A stretch of 64,000 nt of DNA. Source: Flagellimonas okinawensis. Lineage in GTDB: Bacteria > Bacteroidota > Bacteroidia > Flavobacteriales > Flavobacteriaceae. Positions 51,005-60,036 of the stretch are shown here, in pieces. The first letter of the stretch is position 1. The number at the start of each line of letters is the position of its first letter. Position numbers and translations under genes: made by a program. The DNA lies in NCBI RefSeq assembly GCF_029194005.1, contig NZ_JARFVA010000002.1, positions 248,001-312,000 of the forward strand, given 5' to 3'. The notes below the pieces were generated by a model. It worked only from the letters and a program-made list of their open reading frames with translations, searched no databases and was not told the DNA's origin.

Positions 51005-52380
51005 ACAGTAAATTTAAATTCCGAGGAATACTCACTGCCAATGGATGGCTGGAGAATGCAATAGTTGAGATAGATAAATCGGGACAGTTGGTTTCCATTG
51101 AACAAGACCAGTCTGTTTCTGCTGAGATTATTGATGGTTATGCGCTACCGGGGTTTCAAAATGCTCACTCTCACGCTTTTCAGTATGCGATGGCGGGTTT
51201 GGCCGAGCTGCACGAAGGCACGGGAACACCTGATGATTTTTGGAGCTGGCGAAACACCATGTACAATCTGGCACTAACGGTATCTCCTCAACATTTGGAA
51301 GACATTGCGACTATGTTATATGCGGAAATGGCAAGGCATGGATATACGGCGGTGGCAGAGTTTCACTATCTACATCACGATGTTGATGGCAATCCCTATA
51401 ATAATTTGGCCGAGCATGGTGAACGATTGATTGCAGCAGCAAGCAGGGCGGGAATTCATATCACTTTAGTGCCCATGTTCTATCAACAAGGAGGGTTTGG
51501 CCTCCCTGCAGAAAGCAAACAGAGACGGTTCATTTCCCCAACGGTGGAAGATTATTATCAATTGTTGGAAAGTACGGCCCAAGCTACAAAGCAGTACAAT
51601 AATGCAAATTATGGCATGGGAATTCACTCCCTGAGAGCTGTAAAAGAGGAAGATATCCTTTCCGTCTGCAAGGATTTTAAAAATGACATTCCTTTTCATA
51701 TTCATATTTCTGAACAAAAAAAGGAAGTAGAAGATTGCTTGGCATTTTATGGGAAAAGACCCGTGGAATGGCTTCTCGATAATTGTCAAATATCCGAGAG
51801 CTTCCACTTGGTGCATGCAACGCATTTAAGTGAAGATGAGATCAAGGGAATAGCCCAAACCAAGGCGAATGTTGTCTTGTGTCCTTCCACCGAAGGAAAT
51901 TTGGGTGATGGTATTTTCGCTTTTGAATCCTTTAAAAATCAGAATGGAAATTGGAGTATCGGGACCGATAGCCATGTTGGGCTCAACCCTTTTGAAGAAC
52001 TTCGAATTTTGGATTACGGCCAACGACTCACAACGCACAAGCGCAATACTTTTTACAAACCTTTAAAAGGGAATAGTGGGTTCAATGCGATTGAAATGGC
52101 ATGGAAAACCGGCAAAAAAGCCATGGGGGAGCATCGTGATGATTTTTTCGAAGTTGGTCAACCTTTCGATGCCGTGGTCATGGATGCAAAAGTACCCTTG
52201 TTGTCCAATACGGCCACCGAACATTTGTGCAACACCTTTGTGTATTCCAGCGATGCTTCAAATATTCTGGGAACCATGGTGCAAGGCAAATGGGTTTCCC
52301 AAAGAGGAAGACACAAAGATTATGACCATATTTATGGAAACTTCCAAAAGACAATGAAGGACCTTGGTTGCAGGATGTAA
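51001..52380 (+). CDS. hutF: Formimidoylglutamate deiminase
   Basis: 459 residues, amidohydrolase superfamily. Metal ligands lie in NAHSHAFQYAM, HIHISEQ, and GTDSHVGLNPFEELR. HutF converts N-formimidoyl-glutamate to N-formylglutamate with release of ammonia, and its product is the substrate of the preceding gene. hutH, hutU and hutI are not in the window. Alternative labels (atrazine chlorohydrolase-like) fit less well given the partner gene. Confidence 0.87.
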   Translation: MNSKFKFRGILTANGWLENAIVEIDKSGQLVSIEQDQSVSAEIIDGYALPGFQNAHSHAFQYAMAGLAELHEGTGTPDDFWSWRNTMYNLALTVSPQHLEDIATMLYAEMARHGYTAVAEFHYLHHDVDGNPYNNLAEHGERLIAAASRAGIHITLVPMFYQQGGFGLPAESKQRRFISPTVEDYYQLLESTAQATKQYNNANYGMGIHSLRAVKEEDILSVCKDFKNDIPFHIHISEQKKEVEDCLAFYGKRPVEWLLDNCQISESFHLVHATHLSEDEIKGIAQTKANVVLCPSTEGNLGDGIFAFESFKNQNGNWSIGTDSHVGLNPFEELRILDYGQRLTTHKRNTFYKPLKGNSGFNAIEMAWKTGKKAMGEHRDDFFEVGQPFDAVVMDAKVPLLSNTATEHLCNTFVYSSDASNILGTMVQGKWVSQRGRHKDYDHIYGNFQKTMKDLGCRM

Positions 52381-52460
52381 TAATCCTGACCGAAGCAACT
52401 CCTTTCACTTGGTAATCACGTAATCGCAAGAATTCACTAATTTGCTAAAAAGGAGAAAAA

Positions 52461-53552
52461 ATGCTCACCGCCGAACAAAAACTCAAGGAACGTATCAAGG
52501 AACTTACCTGTTTATATGAGGTAACGTCCCTAATTGTCAATTGCGACTATGATGATATGGAAACCGCATTGCTCGGCATTGTACAATGTTTGGAGCGTGC
52601 TTGGCAGTTCGATGAGGAGACCTATGTGGTACTGTCCACCCCAGACTACTTTATAAAGACCGAGGAGAAAGGAGAGGCCTATGTTTTTTTGGAATCGGCC
52701 ATTACCGTGTTTAATAAGCCGCGGGGTGAGATAAAAATCGGATATCCTTCGCCAAAATATCAACTCAAGGATTTTTTGGAGGAGGAACAACAATTGTTGG
52801 ACAATGTTTGTCTTAAAGTAGGCAACTTGTTGGAGCGTAAGGAGATAAAAGAAAAAGAGGAGCATATCCGCCGGCAAGTGGAGCAATCCGATAGGCTCCG
52901 AATCCTGGGAGAGATTACTGCGGGAATCGCTCACGAGCTGAATACTCCGTTGGCCAACATTCTTGGTTTTACAGAGCTGCTGAAGGAACACATAAGTGAT
53001 GATCCCCAAGCCCTAAAGGATTTGGACAAGATAATTACCAACACCATATTTTCCCGTGAAGTGGTCAAAAAACTGATGTTCTTTGCCTGCGAAATGCCTG
53101 AAACCCGGGAGGTCATCAATGTGGTTGAGGTGATAGAGGAAGCCATTAATATGTTGCGCACCACCTTGCGACAAAACGATGTTTCTTGTGCATTTGAACA
53201 TTCCGAGAACACCATTGAGCTTCGTATCGATAAAATCCAGTTGACCCAAGTGGTGTTCAACCTAATTGTAAATGCCATTTATTTTGCACCGCCCAAAAGT
53301 ACTATTTCGGTTTCCCTTAGGACTGAAAAGGAAAATGTCATTCTAAAAATTGCCGATCAGGGCCCTGGAATTCCAGAGGAGTCCATACCCCATATTTTCG
53401 ACCCATTTTTTACCACTAAACCTGTTGGTGAAGGGTCAGGGTTGGGACTTAGTGTGGTGCATGGCATTGTACAGAGTCACCAAGGAAGCATCGAGGTTAC
53501 CCCAAATACGCCAACAGGCACTATCTTTACATTGCAATTTCCTAAAATATAG
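52461..53552 (+). CDS. Cytoplasmic sensor histidine kinase
   Basis: 363 residues without membrane segments. An N-terminal GAF-like sensor region, then DHp with H-box IAHELNTPLANILGF (about residue 156) and the catalytic domain with N box VVFNLIVNAIYFAP, G1 IADQGPGIP, F box FDPFFTT and G2 GSGLGLSVVHG. It is 5 bases ahead of the sigma-54 regulator gene, its cognate partner. The absence of a membrane anchor implies an internal signal. Confidence 0.92.
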   Translation: MLTAEQKLKERIKELTCLYEVTSLIVNCDYDDMETALLGIVQCLERAWQFDEETYVVLSTPDYFIKTEEKGEAYVFLESAITVFNKPRGEIKIGYPSPKYQLKDFLEEEQQLLDNVCLKVGNLLERKEIKEKEEHIRRQVEQSDRLRILGEITAGIAHELNTPLANILGFTELLKEHISDDPQALKDLDKIITNTIFSREVVKKLMFFACEMPETREVINVVEVIEEAINMLRTTLRQNDVSCAFEHSENTIELRIDKIQLTQVVFNLIVNAIYFAPPKSTISVSLRTEKENVILKIADQGPGIPEESIPHIFDPFFTTKPVGEGSGLGLSVVHGIVQSHQGSIEVTPNTPTGTIFTLQFPKI

Positions 53553-53557
53553 GCGCT

Positions 53558-54883
53558 TTGTTAAAAAAGGAGAACATACTGCTCGTTGATGATGACATCG
53601 ATATTCTTGAGCTACTGCAGCGACATTTAAAGTCGATGGATTACCATACCTATAAAGCGGTTTCTGTAAAGGAGGCCTTATATATTTTAAAAGATACAGA
53701 AATAGACCTGTTGGTGACGGACATCAATATGCCAGAGATAGATGGCCTTGAGTTGGTAAAATATGTGGCCGAACATTACCCTAATATGCCCAAACTAGTT
53801 GTTACCGGATTTCCCTCTGTCGAAGATGCATCCAGTGTGATCAAACATGGGGCTACGGATTATTTGACCAAACCTTTTACCAAAGTTGAGCTGGAGGTAG
53901 CTGTAAAAAAGGCACTGGCCAGCAATCAAGTCAAAGACACCTTTAAAACACCGCCAGTAAAACCGGTTGCCACTAACGGTTATGCCGATATGATCGGAAA
54001 CTCCGAAGCGTTTCAAAAGGTAACGGAGATTATAGACCGAGTTAAGGATAACCGTGCCACCGTTTTGGTGCGAGGGGAAAGTGGAACGGGAAAAGAACTG
54101 GTAGCAAGGGCCATCCATTATTCCGGCAAATTTGCACGGGCGCCTTTTATTGCTGTTAACTGTGGCGCCATCCCGGAAAACCTATTGGAGGCCGAACTTT
54201 TTGGATATACCAAAGGTGCTTTTACAGGCGCAAACGAAAATCGTGATGGATTTTTCCAAGCTGCGGACAAGGGCACTATTTTTTTAGATGAAATAGGAAA
54301 TGCCACGCTAGCAGTACAAAACAGGTTGTTACGAGTGCTCCAAGAAAAGGAAGTCACGAAAATTGGTTCTCAAAAGGCAGAAAAATTGGATGTTCGGGTC
54401 ATAGCTGCAACGAATAGCGACTTAGGTGAACTTATTCAAAAGAACTCCTTTAGAGAAGACCTTTTCTATCGTCTTTCCGTGGTAACCATAGAGGTCCCTC
54501 CCTTAAGGGAGCGCAATTTGGACATCCCCTTGTTGGTGGACAAGTTCATGCAGAAATATGGAATTGAGTACAAAGATCGTTTTGTTCGGATTGCGGAAGA
54601 TGCACTCGAAGTTTTGAAGCGATATTCCTGGCCCGGCAATATCCGGGAACTGGAAAACATGGTACAGCGCGCCGTAATTATGTGTGATGGAACTATTAGA
54701 TTGGAACATCTTCCCGATGAATTAAAGTACAAAATCGACTTCCCTAAAAAAGGATTTAAAACACTTCAGGAAAAAGAAAAAGAGTACATCCAGGAAGTAC
54801 TCTTATCTACCCAAGGGAACAAAACCAAAGCAGCTGAAATTTTGGGAATCAACCGTAAAACCCTTCGCGAAAAACTAAAATAA
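53558..54883 (+). CDS. NtrC-type sigma-54-dependent response regulator
   Basis: 441 residues starting with TTG at 53558 (LLKKENILLVDDDIDIL); no ATG fits the receiver start. Receiver: DDD at 11-13, phospho-Asp in VTDINMPEIDG, Lys in LTKPF. AAA+ domain: Walker A GESGTGKELVAR, the sigma-54 contact loop GAFTGA, Walker B IFLDEIGN and Arg finger region FREDLFYRLSV. C-terminal Fis-type HTH (TKAAEILGINRKTLREKL). All catalytic motifs are intact. A matching sigma-54 promoter lies downstream at 55014. Confidence 0.94.
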   Translation: MLKKENILLVDDDIDILELLQRHLKSMDYHTYKAVSVKEALYILKDTEIDLLVTDINMPEIDGLELVKYVAEHYPNMPKLVVTGFPSVEDASSVIKHGATDYLTKPFTKVELEVAVKKALASNQVKDTFKTPPVKPVATNGYADMIGNSEAFQKVTEIIDRVKDNRATVLVRGESGTGKELVARAIHYSGKFARAPFIAVNCGAIPENLLEAELFGYTKGAFTGANENRDGFFQAADKGTIFLDEIGNATLAVQNRLLRVLQEKEVTKIGSQKAEKLDVRVIAATNSDLGELIQKNSFREDLFYRLSVVTIEVPPLRERNLDIPLLVDKFMQKYGIEYKDRFVRIAEDALEVLKRYSWPGNIRELENMVQRAVIMCDGTIRLEHLPDELKYKIDFPKKGFKTLQEKEKEYIQEVLLSTQGNKTKAAEILGINRKTLREKLK

Positions 54884-54888
54884 CTTCT

Positions 54889-54935
54889 GGGGCGTTTTGC
54901 CCCGACCGGGTAAAATTTACCCAACTTCATTTTTA
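54889..54935 (+). terminator. Tandem hairpins after the regulator gene
   Basis: GGGGC/GCCCC (54889-54903) then GGGTAAA/TTTACCC (54908-54922), followed by a T-rich stretch. Probably ends the kinase/regulator transcript. Confidence 0.6.
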
Positions 54936-55013
54936 TTTTCTAAAATCGAAATTAGTTATAGTGTACTGAAAAACAGCATGATACGGGTTTTTTGTTCCTG
55001 GTGCTTAACTAAA

Positions 55014-55029
55014 TGGCATAGGTATTGCC
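55014..55029 (+). promoter_or_regulatory. Sigma-54 (-24/-12) promoter
   Basis: TGGCATAGGTATTGCC matches the consensus TGGCAYR-N4-TTGCW in sequence and exact spacing, except the last base. It is 59 bases before the Rnk-like gene and 130 bases after an NtrC-type regulator gene, which probably acts on it. Confidence 0.8.
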
Positions 55030-55088
55030 TTTTTATGGACAAAATGCCGGGATGCCATTTATGGTTTCCCCTCCGTTAAGAACTGGAA

Positions 55089-55505
55089 ATGAAATACGGA
55101 AGCCTAATTATGGAAAAAAAGGATTATCTAACGTTGAAACGCATACTGAACTTCCATAGATATTATGAGGATTATGCCCATAAGGATGCTTTGGAACAGT
55201 TGGGTGAAAGAATCCATCAGGCATTGGTGGAGGACGAGATGGATATGCCCGATGATGTGGTTCGGTTAAACTCCAAGGTATCCGTGGAATTTGCTCAAGG
55301 CGCACTTCAAACATTTCAATTGGTTCCATCAACACGTGGGGATTTTCCAAAGAATATGATTTCGGTTGTAAGTACCCTTGGCGCTAGTTTAATAGGCCTT
55401 GCGGTCGGTGATAACATCAAGCTTGGATTTCCATCGGACGTACAATCTTTTAGAATTATAGGCGTGGAACATTCGCACCAATTATCATCCAGTTTTGATC
55501 TATAA
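55089..55505 (+). CDS. GreA/Rnk-like RNA polymerase-binding protein
   Basis: 138 residues from the ATG at 55089; the in-frame ATG at 55110 (MEKKDYLTLKRIL) may be the true start. A short helical N-terminus, RLNSKVSVE and the FKBP-like C-terminal part (FQLVPS, ISVVSTLGASLIGLAVGDNIKLGFPSD) fit the Rnk/GreA C-terminal domain. Full-length GreA coiled coil is missing, so it is more Rnk-like. It binds RNA polymerase near the secondary channel by family. Expression is probably sigma-54 dependent. Confidence 0.78.
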   Translation: MKYGSLIMEKKDYLTLKRILNFHRYYEDYAHKDALEQLGERIHQALVEDEMDMPDDVVRLNSKVSVEFAQGALQTFQLVPSTRGDFPKNMISVVSTLGASLIGLAVGDNIKLGFPSDVQSFRIIGVEHSHQLSSSFDL

Positions 55506-55548
55506 AAAGAAGCATGAAAATTAATTGTAAACCCTAATATATATAGTT

Positions 55549-55908
55549 ATGAGATTAATAGTTTTAGCAATTCTGTTCGTGGTAGCTACCACAAATATCA
55601 ATGCGCAAAGCACGACCCCACAGAACATAAAAGTCGGTGATGTCATGGAAATCGGTAAACCGGACACCCCTCAATTTAAGCACATCGATTTCCCTAGGGC
55701 CAATTTTATTATTAAAAAAGGAGGCATTGCCAACTATAAAAGAGTTGTGGGCCGCAAGGTTGTGGTTACCGATATCCAAGAAAAGAAAGATGGAACGGTT
55801 GTGGTAAAAATCAAAAAAACCGACGGTAAAAGATTCTTCAATAGCCACCCTGTGGTAAAGGCGGATTTAAAAAATGCACTTGAGTCTGGCGAGTTAAGTG
55901 TACTGTAG
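55549..55908 (+). CDS. Small exported protein of unknown function
   Basis: 119 residues with a signal peptide (MRLIVLAILFVVATTNINAQ). The mature part is beta-rich and basic (VGDVMEIGKPDTPQFKHIDFPRANFIIKKGG; VVGRKVVVTDIQEKKDGTVVVKI). No family recognised. It may belong to the sigma-54 operon starting at 55014. Confidence 0.7.
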   Translation: MRLIVLAILFVVATTNINAQSTTPQNIKVGDVMEIGKPDTPQFKHIDFPRANFIIKKGGIANYKRVVGRKVVVTDIQEKKDGTVVVKIKKTDGKRFFNSHPVVKADLKNALESGELSVL

Positions 55909-56051
55909 TTGATTGATGATTTCCGCTCAGCTTACGGCATTAGGTTTGCTCAATTAGAATGGTTAGCTAATGGCTGGGCGGATTTGTTTCCCTCTAAAAT
56001 TTTTAATATCATCGAGTTATATTTAAGACTGTTCATGTAAAACTCAAAAGG

Positions 56052-56663
56052 ATGTCAAGAAAAAGAACGATAAAGCAACGAATTAATGCAGGTTTTGTGC
56101 TTGCGGCAGCATTTTTATTGGTTCTAGCATCCAATCGATTGAACAACCGAAATTTTAGTGCCGTGGAGCATGGGGTAGACTCGGTTTTTGAAGACCGTTT
56201 AGTGGTTCAAGAATATATCTATAGGTTGAACAACCTTTTTCATAAAAAGGAATTGTTCTTGGCCAAAAACATATCGAATCAGGAAAATATACCCCAATAC
56301 CCGGAGATAAAAACTATACTGGCAGATTTTGAAAAAACCGACCTTACACGTGAAGAATCCCAATTTTTAACAAGTTTAAAGGACAATTATACACGACTTA
56401 AAACCTTGGAAGGACAACGTATGAACAGCGAAGCTTCCGGAAAAGAAATCGTTTCCGTATTGGGCAATATCAGCAGGGATTTGGATGAGCTTGCAGAAGT
56501 TCAACTTTCCGAAGGAAGACAAATGACCCAACGCTCCAAAAGGTCTTTGGGAATGAATCAAATGTTGTCCAGAATAGAAATTGTTTTTCTGATCATTATT
56601 GGGATACTTTTCCTTGTCATCGTTTTTCATCGAGACAAATCAAAGGTGGAACTTGTGGAATAG
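56052..56663 (+). CDS. Membrane protein with 4-helix-bundle (4HB_MCP-like) sensor domain
   Basis: 203 residues: an N-terminal membrane segment (INAGFVLAAAFLLVLAS), a periplasmic four-helix region (about residues 30-170) and a second membrane segment (IVFLIIIGILFLVIVF), ending after a few cytoplasmic residues. This is the sensor half of a chemoreceptor or kinase without any output domain. It may pass a signal by contact to one of the adjacent kinases. Confidence 0.75.
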   Translation: MSRKRTIKQRINAGFVLAAAFLLVLASNRLNNRNFSAVEHGVDSVFEDRLVVQEYIYRLNNLFHKKELFLAKNISNQENIPQYPEIKTILADFEKTDLTREESQFLTSLKDNYTRLKTLEGQRMNSEASGKEIVSVLGNISRDLDELAEVQLSEGRQMTQRSKRSLGMNQMLSRIEIVFLIIIGILFLVIVFHRDKSKVELVE

Positions 56664-56668
56664 AAAGC

Positions 56669-57112
56669 CTATTCCAGTTCCAAAACAGAATGCTCTTTTC
56701 CATTAAAAATGTAGTGTTCTCCCTTTTCTTTGCCAAGTAACAATCTCGCTATCGGGGCATTGACAGAAATACAATGGACAATGGCACCGTTAAGGTTGAA
56801 TGTTCCCGCGGAGATCGCAATAAAATAATCGGCCATACTGGTTTTGACCAAGCAACCTAAGCGAACTTTATTGGCACGTTCATCTATATTAATTTTGTTG
56901 AGAATGCTTCTGGTGGCATCGAGTTCCTGTAATTGTTGACCCAACTTTTCCTGTTCCAATTGTACCATGGCCCTGCCGGTCTCGTGTTTGTCGCCTGCAG
57001 AACTTTTGGTTTCTGAACCCAGTGATTCTTGGAGTTCATCACTTTGTTTTTTAAGACGGGCCGTTTTATCGTTTACATATGCCCAACAAAATTCCATTAA
57101 TGCTTGTTTCAT
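56669..57112 (-). CDS. GreA/GreB family protein
   Basis: 147 residues. The N-terminal half has coiled-coil character (KTARLKKQSDELQESLGSE; RAMVQLEQEKLGQQLQELDATRSIL), and the end matches the GreA C-terminal domain (VRLGCLVKTSMADYFIAISAG, NAPIARLLLGKEKGEHYIFNG). It probably binds RNA polymerase. It is oriented with the second kinase/regulator pair and starts 9 bases after the kinase stop, forming a three-gene operon. Confidence 0.78.
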   Translation of the reverse strand: MKQALMEFCWAYVNDKTARLKKQSDELQESLGSETKSSAGDKHETGRAMVQLEQEKLGQQLQELDATRSILNKINIDERANKVRLGCLVKTSMADYFIAISAGTFNLNGAIVHCISVNAPIARLLLGKEKGEHYIFNGKEHSVLELE

Positions 57113-57120
57113 AATCGATC

Positions 57121-58473
57121 TTAGGCAAAAGTGAGCCGAAAAACGGTTTCAGTATTGGGCAGGGAACGTACTTGTATGGTTCCCCCATGTAGTTGCATCA
57201 CCCGTTTGGATAGACTTAGGCCAATTCCGGTACCTTCACTTTTCGTGGTAAAAAAGGGCACAAAAATTTCATCCATAACCTCGGGCGGAATCCCTGGTCC
57301 GTTATCCCTAATATCAATAAACTTAGAGCCATTTTCGTCAATTCCTGCCTGAATTAGGACCTTGCCCCCATTGATGGACTCTACGGATTGCAAGGCATTT
57401 TTGGCCAGGTTGATCAATACTTGCGAAATCTGTTTCTCATCTATGTAGAATTCCAGCTCCTCTGGCCTACAAATGGTAGAGAACTCACTCTCTCCCTCAA
57501 TGAGCCTTGAGGACATGAGCACATCTATTTTTTCTAGAAGCTCCTTTCCTTTCACCAAGCTTTTATTGGGTTCTGGCACGTGCAACAGACTTCGGTACGA
57601 TTGCACAAAATCCATAAGGTCACCACCTTGCTCTTTGATGACCTCAAGTCCTTTTAGGGTGTTTTTTATCTGGCTTTCCTCCAGTTCCTCCATTGGGGTG
57701 ATTTTGTCCCCTTTGCGGTAATATTTAATAATGGAATCCGAAATGGAGGCGATGGGGGTAATGGTGTTCATAATCTCATGGGTCAGCACACGGATAAGCC
57801 TCACCCAAGATTCAGTTTCTTTTTCGTCCAACTCTTTATGGATATCCTGTACCACCACCAATTGCAACGACTGACCATCCAGTGTCAGCGGTGTAGATTT
57901 GATGGCCAACTGTGTTTGTTCGCGCTCGTTGGACAATTGGAACAACTTTCGTTCAAAAGGTTTAAAGTTCTTGAACAGAATGTAAAGTTCCTCATCTACC
58001 TGCCTTAACTGTTTAATATGATTAAGGGGTGTGTAGTCGAGTAACTGTTCCAAGGTTGGGTTCGCAAAAAGAATATGGCCTTTCTCGTTATAGGTCATTA
58101 TGCCGATGCTCGCCTGTTTTAATATTTCCTGATAATATTGCTCCCTGATCTGTAGTTGAAGATGGACCTCTTGTATAAGACCGTTGACCCTGTTAAGACT
58201 CCTGTTTAGTTCTTTGAACGATTCAATGGTGACACCTTCTGGAAAACGGAGTGTAAAATCTTCATTTTTGATGGCATCAAAAAAATAGGAGATCTTTCTA
58301 TTGGTTCGGTTGATATAGGTAATCAGTGAAAATACCTGTGCTACCAAAACCATGATACAGAGCCCCAATGTAAAAAACCACTTATTGGACACCGAAAATG
58401 CCAAAACAACCGAGGTCAGCGTTATAAAAATAACTCTGATTATCAGCTGGATGTAAAAATTTCTACTGGCCAT
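57121..58473 (-). CDS. Membrane sensor histidine kinase with PAS domain
   Basis: 450 residues from the ATG at 58473, overlapping the regulator stop (TGATG); the frame also has a TTG one codon earlier. Two membrane segments (LIIRVIFITLTSVVLAFSV; FFTLGLCIMVLVAQVFSLITYI), a HAMP-like linker, a PAS domain (ILKQASIGIMTYNEKGHILFANPTLEQLL), DHp RVLTHEIMNTITPI and the catalytic ATPase (LINLAKNALQSV, IRDNGPGIPPEV, GTGIGLSLSKR). Partner of the upstream sigma-54 regulator. Confidence 0.92.
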   Translation of the reverse strand: MASRNFYIQLIIRVIFITLTSVVLAFSVSNKWFFTLGLCIMVLVAQVFSLITYINRTNRKISYFFDAIKNEDFTLRFPEGVTIESFKELNRSLNRVNGLIQEVHLQLQIREQYYQEILKQASIGIMTYNEKGHILFANPTLEQLLDYTPLNHIKQLRQVDEELYILFKNFKPFERKLFQLSNEREQTQLAIKSTPLTLDGQSLQLVVVQDIHKELDEKETESWVRLIRVLTHEIMNTITPIASISDSIIKYYRKGDKITPMEELEESQIKNTLKGLEVIKEQGGDLMDFVQSYRSLLHVPEPNKSLVKGKELLEKIDVLMSSRLIEGESEFSTICRPEELEFYIDEKQISQVLINLAKNALQSVESINGGKVLIQAGIDENGSKFIDIRDNGPGIPPEVMDEIFVPFFTTKSEGTGIGLSLSKRVMQLHGGTIQVRSLPNTETVFRLTFA

Positions 58474-59834
58474 CAATTGTTCTTTTTCAACTTATTGTAA
58501 AGTGTTTGGCGGGATATGCCCAATTGTTCTGCTGCGGCACTGTAGTTTCCTTCGTTCTGTTCCAAGGCCCTATTGATCATCTGTTGTTCCATTTCGTTCA
58601 GGGTCATGGGTTCGCTGTCGAAGGATTGCATGGGCTTTGCGTGCAATAGAAAGTCCGAGGGTTTAAGCACATTGCCATCGGAGAGGATCACTGCCCTTTC
58701 CATGGTGTGCTGTAACTCCCTAATGTTTCCGGGCCAAGGATATTCCATCAATTTTTCCTGGGCTGTTTGATTGATGCGAAGTCCCGATTTATCATATTTA
58801 TGAGCGAACTTTTTGAGGAAAAAATCAGCTAGGACCAAAATATCATCATCGCGCTCCCTCAGTGGGGGCACCTCTATATGGATCGTGTTGATACGATACA
58901 ACAAATCTTCCCGGAACAGACCATCAGCGACCATTTGCTCCAAATTACAATTGGTGGCACAGATCAACCGAATGTCCACACCAATGGGTTTATTGGAGCC
59001 TACCCGAACCACCGTTTTGTTTTGGATGGACGATAACAACTTGGCCTGCATTTGTAACGAAAGGTTGCCGATTTCATCCAGGAACAAACTGCCTTGGTGT
59101 GCGGCCTCAAACTTACCTGCACGGTCTTCTTTGGCATCGGTAAAAGAGCCTTTGGTATGCCCGAACAGTTCACTTTCGAATAGGTTTTCAGCAATGGATC
59201 CCATATCCACACCTATAAAAACTTCATTTTTTCGGTTAGAGAGCCGGTGCAGTTCACGTGCGATCAACTCTTTTCCCGTACCATTTTCACCGGTGATCAA
59301 AACGTTGACATCGGTCTTGGCTACCTTGGCCACGAGGTTCAATACAGAGGTCAGTGCTTTGGATTGCCCAATAATATAATTCCGACCCTCATTGATGACC
59401 TGCTTTAAATTGTTCTCCTTTTTCTTGAGGTTGTGTATTTCCTGTTTGGATTTTCTAAGCTCGTATGCGGATTTTACAGTGGTCATCAACCGCTCGTTGT
59501 TCCAAGGCTTTAATACAAAGTCAGACGCCCCTTGTTTCAGTGCCCTTACGGCCAAGTCCACGGCGCCGTAGGCTGTCATCATAATCACGGAGGTATTGGG
59601 GGACCTTTTTTTGATCTCATTGAGCCAATACAATCCTTCGTTACCGGTATTTACCCCGGCGGAAAAGTTCATGTCCAGGAGAACAATATCGATGTCCTCC
59701 AGATTTGGAAAAGAAGAAATCTGATTAGGATTGAACAAGGTCTGGACGCTTTTGTACTCAAATTGCAAAAGAATTTCCAAAGCACTCAAAACGCTCTTGT
59801 TATCATCAACCACTAAAATTTTGGCATCGACCAT
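58473..59834 (-). CDS. NtrC-type sigma-54-dependent response regulator
   Basis: 453 residues. Receiver with DDN (10-12), phospho-Asp in VLLDMNFSAG, Lys in VLKPWN; AAA+ domain with GENGTGKELIAR, a sigma-54 loop reading GSFTDA instead of GAFTGA, Walker B LFLDEIGN, and a Fis-like HTH (YSAAAEQLGISRQTLYNKLK). The two changes in the loop are at less strict positions; Phe and Thr are kept. It is divergent from the efflux operon starting at 60037, which it probably controls. Confidence 0.93.
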   Translation of the reverse strand: MVDAKILVVDDNKSVLSALEILLQFEYKSVQTLFNPNQISSFPNLEDIDIVLLDMNFSAGVNTGNEGLYWLNEIKKRSPNTSVIMMTAYGAVDLAVRALKQGASDFVLKPWNNERLMTTVKSAYELRKSKQEIHNLKKKENNLKQVINEGRNYIIGQSKALTSVLNLVAKVAKTDVNVLITGENGTGKELIARELHRLSNRKNEVFIGVDMGSIAENLFESELFGHTKGSFTDAKEDRAGKFEAAHQGSLFLDEIGNLSLQMQAKLLSSIQNKTVVRVGSNKPIGVDIRLICATNCNLEQMVADGLFREDLLYRINTIHIEVPPLRERDDDILVLADFFLKKFAHKYDKSGLRINQTAQEKLMEYPWPGNIRELQHTMERAVILSDGNVLKPSDFLLHAKPMQSFDSEPMTLNEMEQQMINRALEQNEGNYSAAAEQLGISRQTLYNKLKKNN

Positions 59835-59892
59835 CCTGCTAACTGTTCAATTGATACCTAAAACTACTAATTGCACTTAAATGATTTGTACA

Positions 59893-59935
59893 AGTGTAAA
59901 ATAATTGGACGTTTTTTGTATAAATATTTTACACT
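59893..59935. promoter_or_regulatory. Long-spaced inverted repeat in divergent promoter region
   Basis: AGTGTAAAATA (59893-59903) and TATTTTACACT (59925-59935) are perfect 11-bp arms, 32 bases (three turns) apart centre to centre. Good candidate for the enhancer site of the sigma-54 regulator encoded leftward. Confidence 0.65.
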
Positions 59936-59995
59936 AGAATTAAGGTTATTGTACGTTTAATGGTGTAACTAACTGATAGTCAATATTAAAATATT

Positions 59996-60012
59996 TTGGC
60001 ACAAGAATAGAA
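59996..60012 (+). promoter_or_regulatory. Possible weak sigma-54 promoter for the efflux operon
   Basis: TTGGCAC at 59996-60002 is a perfect -24 element, but the -12 position reads TAGAA instead of TTGCA. A second TTGGCAC occurs at 60019-60025, too close to the tolC-like ATG for a promoter. Plausible only with the divergent regulator. Confidence 0.4.
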
Positions 60013-60036
60013 AGTAGTTTGGCACAGGATAAAACT

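Noticed and set aside
60019..60036. TTG start for the TolC-like gene at 60019
   Set aside because: It would add six residues in front of a good signal peptide; the ATG at 60037 gives the normal signal-peptide start.
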